Shown here: positions 61,404 to 64,000 of the stretch, piece by piece
How positions within the stretch are numbered: the stretch's first letter is position 1
How the letters are laid out: every line of letters begins with the position of its first letter
DNA from: Micromonospora sp045209745
GTDB lineage: Bacteria; Actinomycetota; Actinomycetes; Mycobacteriales; Micromonosporaceae
Length of the DNA stretch: 64,000 nt
Reading direction: 5' to 3'
Assembly (NCBI RefSeq): GCF_045209745.1
Contig: NZ_CP109273.1
Coordinates: forward strand, 1,798,001-1,862,000
Program-made: the position numbers and the translations under genes
The notes under the pieces: model-generated
The model's database searches: none
Told to the model about the DNA's origin: nothing
Seen by the model: the letters and a program-made list of their open reading frames with translations, nothing else

Positions 61404-62594
61404 ATGCCCGTGCCGATCGACCGCGATACCACCAAGCCAGCCGGTGCGCCGCCCCAGGCCCGCACCGGCGCCGTGGGCTCGCCCGCCCGCCCGATCAGCG
61501 TGAGCGTGACCGCGGGAGCCGCCGGGGGGACCGGGGATCCGCTGCGGGCCAACCTTGCCCTGATGGCCCCCGGCACCGCCTTACGCGACGGTTTGGAGCG
61601 CATCCTGCGCGGCCGCACCGGCGCGCTCATCGTGCTCGGCTACGACAAGGTCGTCGAGGGTCTGTGCACCGGCGGCTTCGCGCTGGATGTGGAGTTCTCC
61701 GCGACGCGGGTGCGAGAGCTGTGCAAGATGGACGGCGCCGTCGTGCTCTCCAGCGACGGCACCAGGATCGTCCGGGCAGCCGTGCACCTGATGCCCGACC
61801 CGTCCATCCCGACCGAAGAGTCCGGCACCCGGCACCGCACCGCCGAGCGGGTGGCCCGGCAGACCGGCTACCCGGTCATCTCGGTCAGCCAGTCCATGCG
61901 GATCATCAGCCTCTACGTCAACGGTCAGCGGCACGTGCTCGACGACTCGGCGGCGATCCTCTCCCGGGCCAACCAGGCGCTCGCCACCCTGGAGCGCTAC
62001 AAGCTCCGGCTGGACGAGGTGTCCGGCACGCTCTCCGCACTGGAGATCGAGGATCTGGTCACCGTGCGGGACGCGGTGGCCGTGGTGCAGCGACTGGAGA
62101 TGGTTCGCCGGATCGCCGACGAGATCGCCGGGTACGTGGTGGAGCTGGGCACCGACGGCCGCCTGCTCGCCCTGCAACTCGACGAGCTGATGGCCGGCGT
62201 GGACGCCGACCGGACGCTGGTCATCCGGGACTACCTGCCGGTCGGCCGGAAGTCGCGCACCCTGGACGAGGCGCTGGTCGAGCTGGATCTGCTCGGCGCC
62301 ACCGAGCTGATCGACCTGGTGGCGGTCGCCAAGGCGATCGGCTACCCCGCCGCGTCCGACGCACTGGACGCCGCGGTCAGCCCCCGGGGCTTCCGACTGT
62401 TGGCCAAGGTGCCCCGGCTGCCGGTGGCGGTGGTCGACCGCCTGGTCGTGCATTTCGGCAGCCTTCAGCGGCTGCTCGGCGCGACCGTGGAGGATCTGCA
62501 GGCCGTCGAAGGGGTCGGTGACGCCCGGGCTCGCGGCGTCCGGGAGGGGCTGTCCCGGCTCGCCGAGGCATCCATCCTGGAGCGGTACGTCTGA
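61404..62594 (+). CDS. disA: DNA integrity scanning diadenylate cyclase DisA
   Basis: The protein makes c-di-AMP and scans DNA for branched structures. The diadenylate cyclase domain has GALIVLGYDKVVEGLCTGGF, the catalytic DGAVVLSSDG (about residue 110) and GTRHRTAERVARQTG (about 142). A helical spine follows, and a C-terminal helix-hairpin-helix domain (LLGATVEDLQAVEGVGDARA). The ATG at 61404 gives 396 residues. Because a -10 element abuts it, translation may really begin at the GTG at 61410 on a leaderless transcript. RadA, encoded just upstream, is known to restrain DisA in other bacteria. Confidence 0.97.
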   Translation: MPVPIDRDTTKPAGAPPQARTGAVGSPARPISVSVTAGAAGGTGDPLRANLALMAPGTALRDGLERILRGRTGALIVLGYDKVVEGLCTGGFALDVEFSATRVRELCKMDGAVVLSSDGTRIVRAAVHLMPDPSIPTEESGTRHRTAERVARQTGYPVISVSQSMRIISLYVNGQRHVLDDSAAILSRANQALATLERYKLRLDEVSGTLSALEIEDLVTVRDAVAVVQRLEMVRRIADEIAGYVVELGTDGRLLALQLDELMAGVDADRTLVIRDYLPVGRKSRTLDEALVELDLLGATELIDLVAVAKAIGYPAASDALDAAVSPRGFRLLAKVPRLPVAVVDRLVVHFGSLQRLLGATVEDLQAVEGVGDARARGVREGLSRLAEASILERYV

Positions 62595-62600
62595 TCCGGC

Positions 62601-63317
62601 TCAGCCGGTGACGGTGAGCTTCACGCCCGCGCTGAGCTTCGTGCCGACCCGGGCGAACACCTGGTATGCCCCGAGCGGCGGGAACGGCCCGGCGGCCAGC
62701 CCGCTGCCGTCGCACCGGCTGGTGTCCCGACCGTTCCACGCCACCCGGTAGGAGCGCTCGAAGTTCGGCGTGAAGGACTGCACGTCCGAGCCCTGGACCT
62801 TGCCGCAGGTGTCCGACGACCAGATCTTCTCGGCACCGGACTTGATGAAGATCTCCTGCAGGTCGGCGCCGACGTTCCGACTGCACGTCCGGTCCGACGT
62901 GTTCTTGACTTTGAGTTGCAGGTCGACCGTCGCCCCGCGCTGGACCGAGTTTGGACTCGCCACCGAGACCACGCTGATCTCCGCGTCGGTGCAGGTGCCG
63001 TCGTCCTCCGAACCGGCGGCCGCGCCCAGCGGAGGTTCGTTGCTGGTGACCGCGGGGCTCGGATTCGTCGCACCTGTGTCGGCGGACGTCGCCGGCGCAC
63101 CGGTCTGAGGTGTCAGCATCGGCCCACCTGGCCCCGGAGACGCGGCGGACGTCGGCGCCGAGGATGGCGGCGCGCCCGCCTTCTTGCCCCCGTCGGAACG
63201 ACCCGAGCCGGTGCAGGAGTAGAGCAGGACAATCAGGAAGAGAAGACCCGCTCCGAGTACGACGGCACGACGCCGCCAGTACACGGCGGGTGACAGAGGG
63301 CCGACCGTCAGACGCAT
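62601..63317 (-). CDS. Membrane-anchored Cys-containing protein of unknown function
   Basis: The 238-residue protein has one anchor helix (AVVLGAGLLFLIVLLYSC), a Ser/Pro/Ala-rich linker (about residues 40-105) and a C-terminal beta-sandwich-like domain. That domain has four or five Cys (DDGTCTDAEISVVSV, SDRTCSRNVGADLQE, SSDTCGKVQG, TSRCDGSG) that could form two disulphides. The domain resembles DUF4232-type or MucR-like secreted domains only in outline. The ATG at 63317 lies behind a G-rich stretch. It is convergent with disA (6-base gap). Confidence 0.78.
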   Translation of the reverse strand: MRLTVGPLSPAVYWRRRAVVLGAGLLFLIVLLYSCTGSGRSDGGKKAGAPPSSAPTSAASPGPGGPMLTPQTGAPATSADTGATNPSPAVTSNEPPLGAAAGSEDDGTCTDAEISVVSVASPNSVQRGATVDLQLKVKNTSDRTCSRNVGADLQEIFIKSGAEKIWSSDTCGKVQGSDVQSFTPNFERSYRVAWNGRDTSRCDGSGLAAGPFPPLGAYQVFARVGTKLSAGVKLTVTG

Positions 63318-63435
63318 GATGCCCCCCACCGTAGCCGCGCTACGCCCGCCAGCGCGACGCGACGCGCCGGAGTCGCGCCGGGGCACCCCCGAAACAGTCC
63401 ATTCAGGACTGACGCGTTGATGGTGCGGCAGCCGA

Positions 63436-63945
63436 TCAGAGGTAGACCTTGCGCTGATAGACGGCGTGCGCACCGGCAACCCGGTCCAGAAAGAGCAGCC
63501 CCGCGCAGTGGTCGATCTCGTGCTGCAACGCCCGCGCCTCGAAGCCGTCGGTCACCAACCGGACCTGCTCGCCGGTACCCGGCAGGTCACCCTCCACCAC
63601 CAGCCGACTGGCCCGCTTCACGTCCCCTGTCAGGTCCGGCACCGACATGCACCCCTCCCGGCCCGGTTTCCACCGGGTCGCCTCGACCACCCGGGCATTA
63701 CAGAGTACGAAGGTGCCATGCACCGTGACCGCCTTCGGATGCCCGGTCACATCGACGGCGAAGACGCGAGCGCCCACCCCGACCTGCGGCGCGGCCAGCC
63801 CAACGCAGCCCGGCGAGACTCGCATCGTCGCGACCAGGTCGGCAGCGAGCTGGACCGTCTCCTCCGCCGTCGGATCAACCTCGTCGGCGGCCCGGCTCAG
63901 CATCGGATGCGGGGCGGACACCACCGCCCGCACCGCACCCGGCAC
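63436..63945 (-). CDS. def: Peptide deformylase
   Basis: The 169-residue metalloenzyme removes the formyl group from nascent proteins. All three motifs are present: GCVGLAAPQVG (motif 1), EGCMSVP (motif 2, metal Cys) and QHEIDHCAG (motif 3, the two metal His and catalytic Glu). The GTG at 63945 has GGAG 9 bases upstream and gives a normal-length protein, but the frame stays open to the right edge, so a longer N-terminus cannot be excluded. Actinomycetes often have several deformylases. Confidence 0.93.
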   Translation of the reverse strand: MPGAVRAVVSAPHPMLSRAADEVDPTAEETVQLAADLVATMRVSPGCVGLAAPQVGVGARVFAVDVTGHPKAVTVHGTFVLCNARVVEATRWKPGREGCMSVPDLTGDVKRASRLVVEGDLPGTGEQVRLVTDGFEARALQHEIDHCAGLLFLDRVAGAHAVYQRKVYL

Positions 63946-64000
63946 GACCAGCGACTCCGGCGTCCAATCGCCCAGCCCGGCGTACGTGTCACCGTCCGGC

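Overview
The window is very GC-rich, has dense short-spaced genes with many GTG starts, and carries marks of a filamentous actinobacterium. These include two AfsR/SARP-type regulators, XRE/DUF397 pairs, MsiK-like ATPase, CarD, DisA/RadA, RDD proteins and an actinobacterial type III PKS locus. Taken together the gene content suggests a member of the Micromonosporaceae (Micromonospora or a close relative); this is inference from gene content, not a database match.

Layout. 1-2032: SARP/BTAD-NB-ARC regulator running off the left edge. 2432-5134: SUFU-type immunity gene beside a decayed RHS toxin gene with an HNH/GH-E-like nuclease tip out of frame. 5157-12495: TrkA-N ion channel, DNA-glycosylase-like protein, CrtU-like flavoprotein, leader peptide plus hairpin before an HNH endonuclease gene, Ser/Thr kinase, enoyl-CoA hydratase. 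12636-15733: secreted M4 metallopeptidase divergent from an emfourin-like lipoprotein, probably its inhibitor. 15744-17991: phosphatase, DUF998, VOC and AraC genes. 18319-19173: tRNA-Thr(TGT) with its 3' half duplicated 768 bp away, bracketing a RidA gene, which looks like the scar of an integrated element. 19523-25435: MsiK-like ATPase, rlmB-cysS, IclR regulator, a pair of perfect DnaA boxes and a DUF559 protein. 25642-31628: secreted subtilase, HAD gene relic, EamA exporter, CGNR and GNAT genes, XRE-DUF397 pair with a small divergent partner. 31646-37999: class II fumarase, second SARP regulator, class I fumarase.

38125-50248 holds the homogentisate route for tyrosine breakdown. An Lrp regulator is divergent from hpd, which is followed by two RDD membrane proteins and an HisC-type aminotransferase. 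Further on, fumarylacetoacetase is ATGA-coupled to an uncharacterised conserved gene, and both are divergent from homogentisate dioxygenase with a palindrome between them. Tyrosine would pass through 4-hydroxyphenylpyruvate, homogentisate, maleylacetoacetate and fumarylacetoacetate to fumarate and acetoacetate, and the two fumarases could take up the fumarate. No recognisable maleylacetoacetate isomerase is present, so the uncharacterised gene is the prime candidate for that step.

50250-53028 is a carD-ispD-ispF-TPR operon on the minus strand, with an unusually strong potential hairpin over the ispD start. 54826-58836 is a type III PKS, flavoprotein, methyltransferase and UbiA prenyltransferase locus resembling those for prenylated alkyl-resorcinol or hydroquinone lipids. 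58977-62594 is a lipoprotein followed by radA and disA. The right end has a secreted or membrane-anchored protein of unknown function and peptide deformylase. No CRISPR array, rRNA gene or intact transposase was seen.
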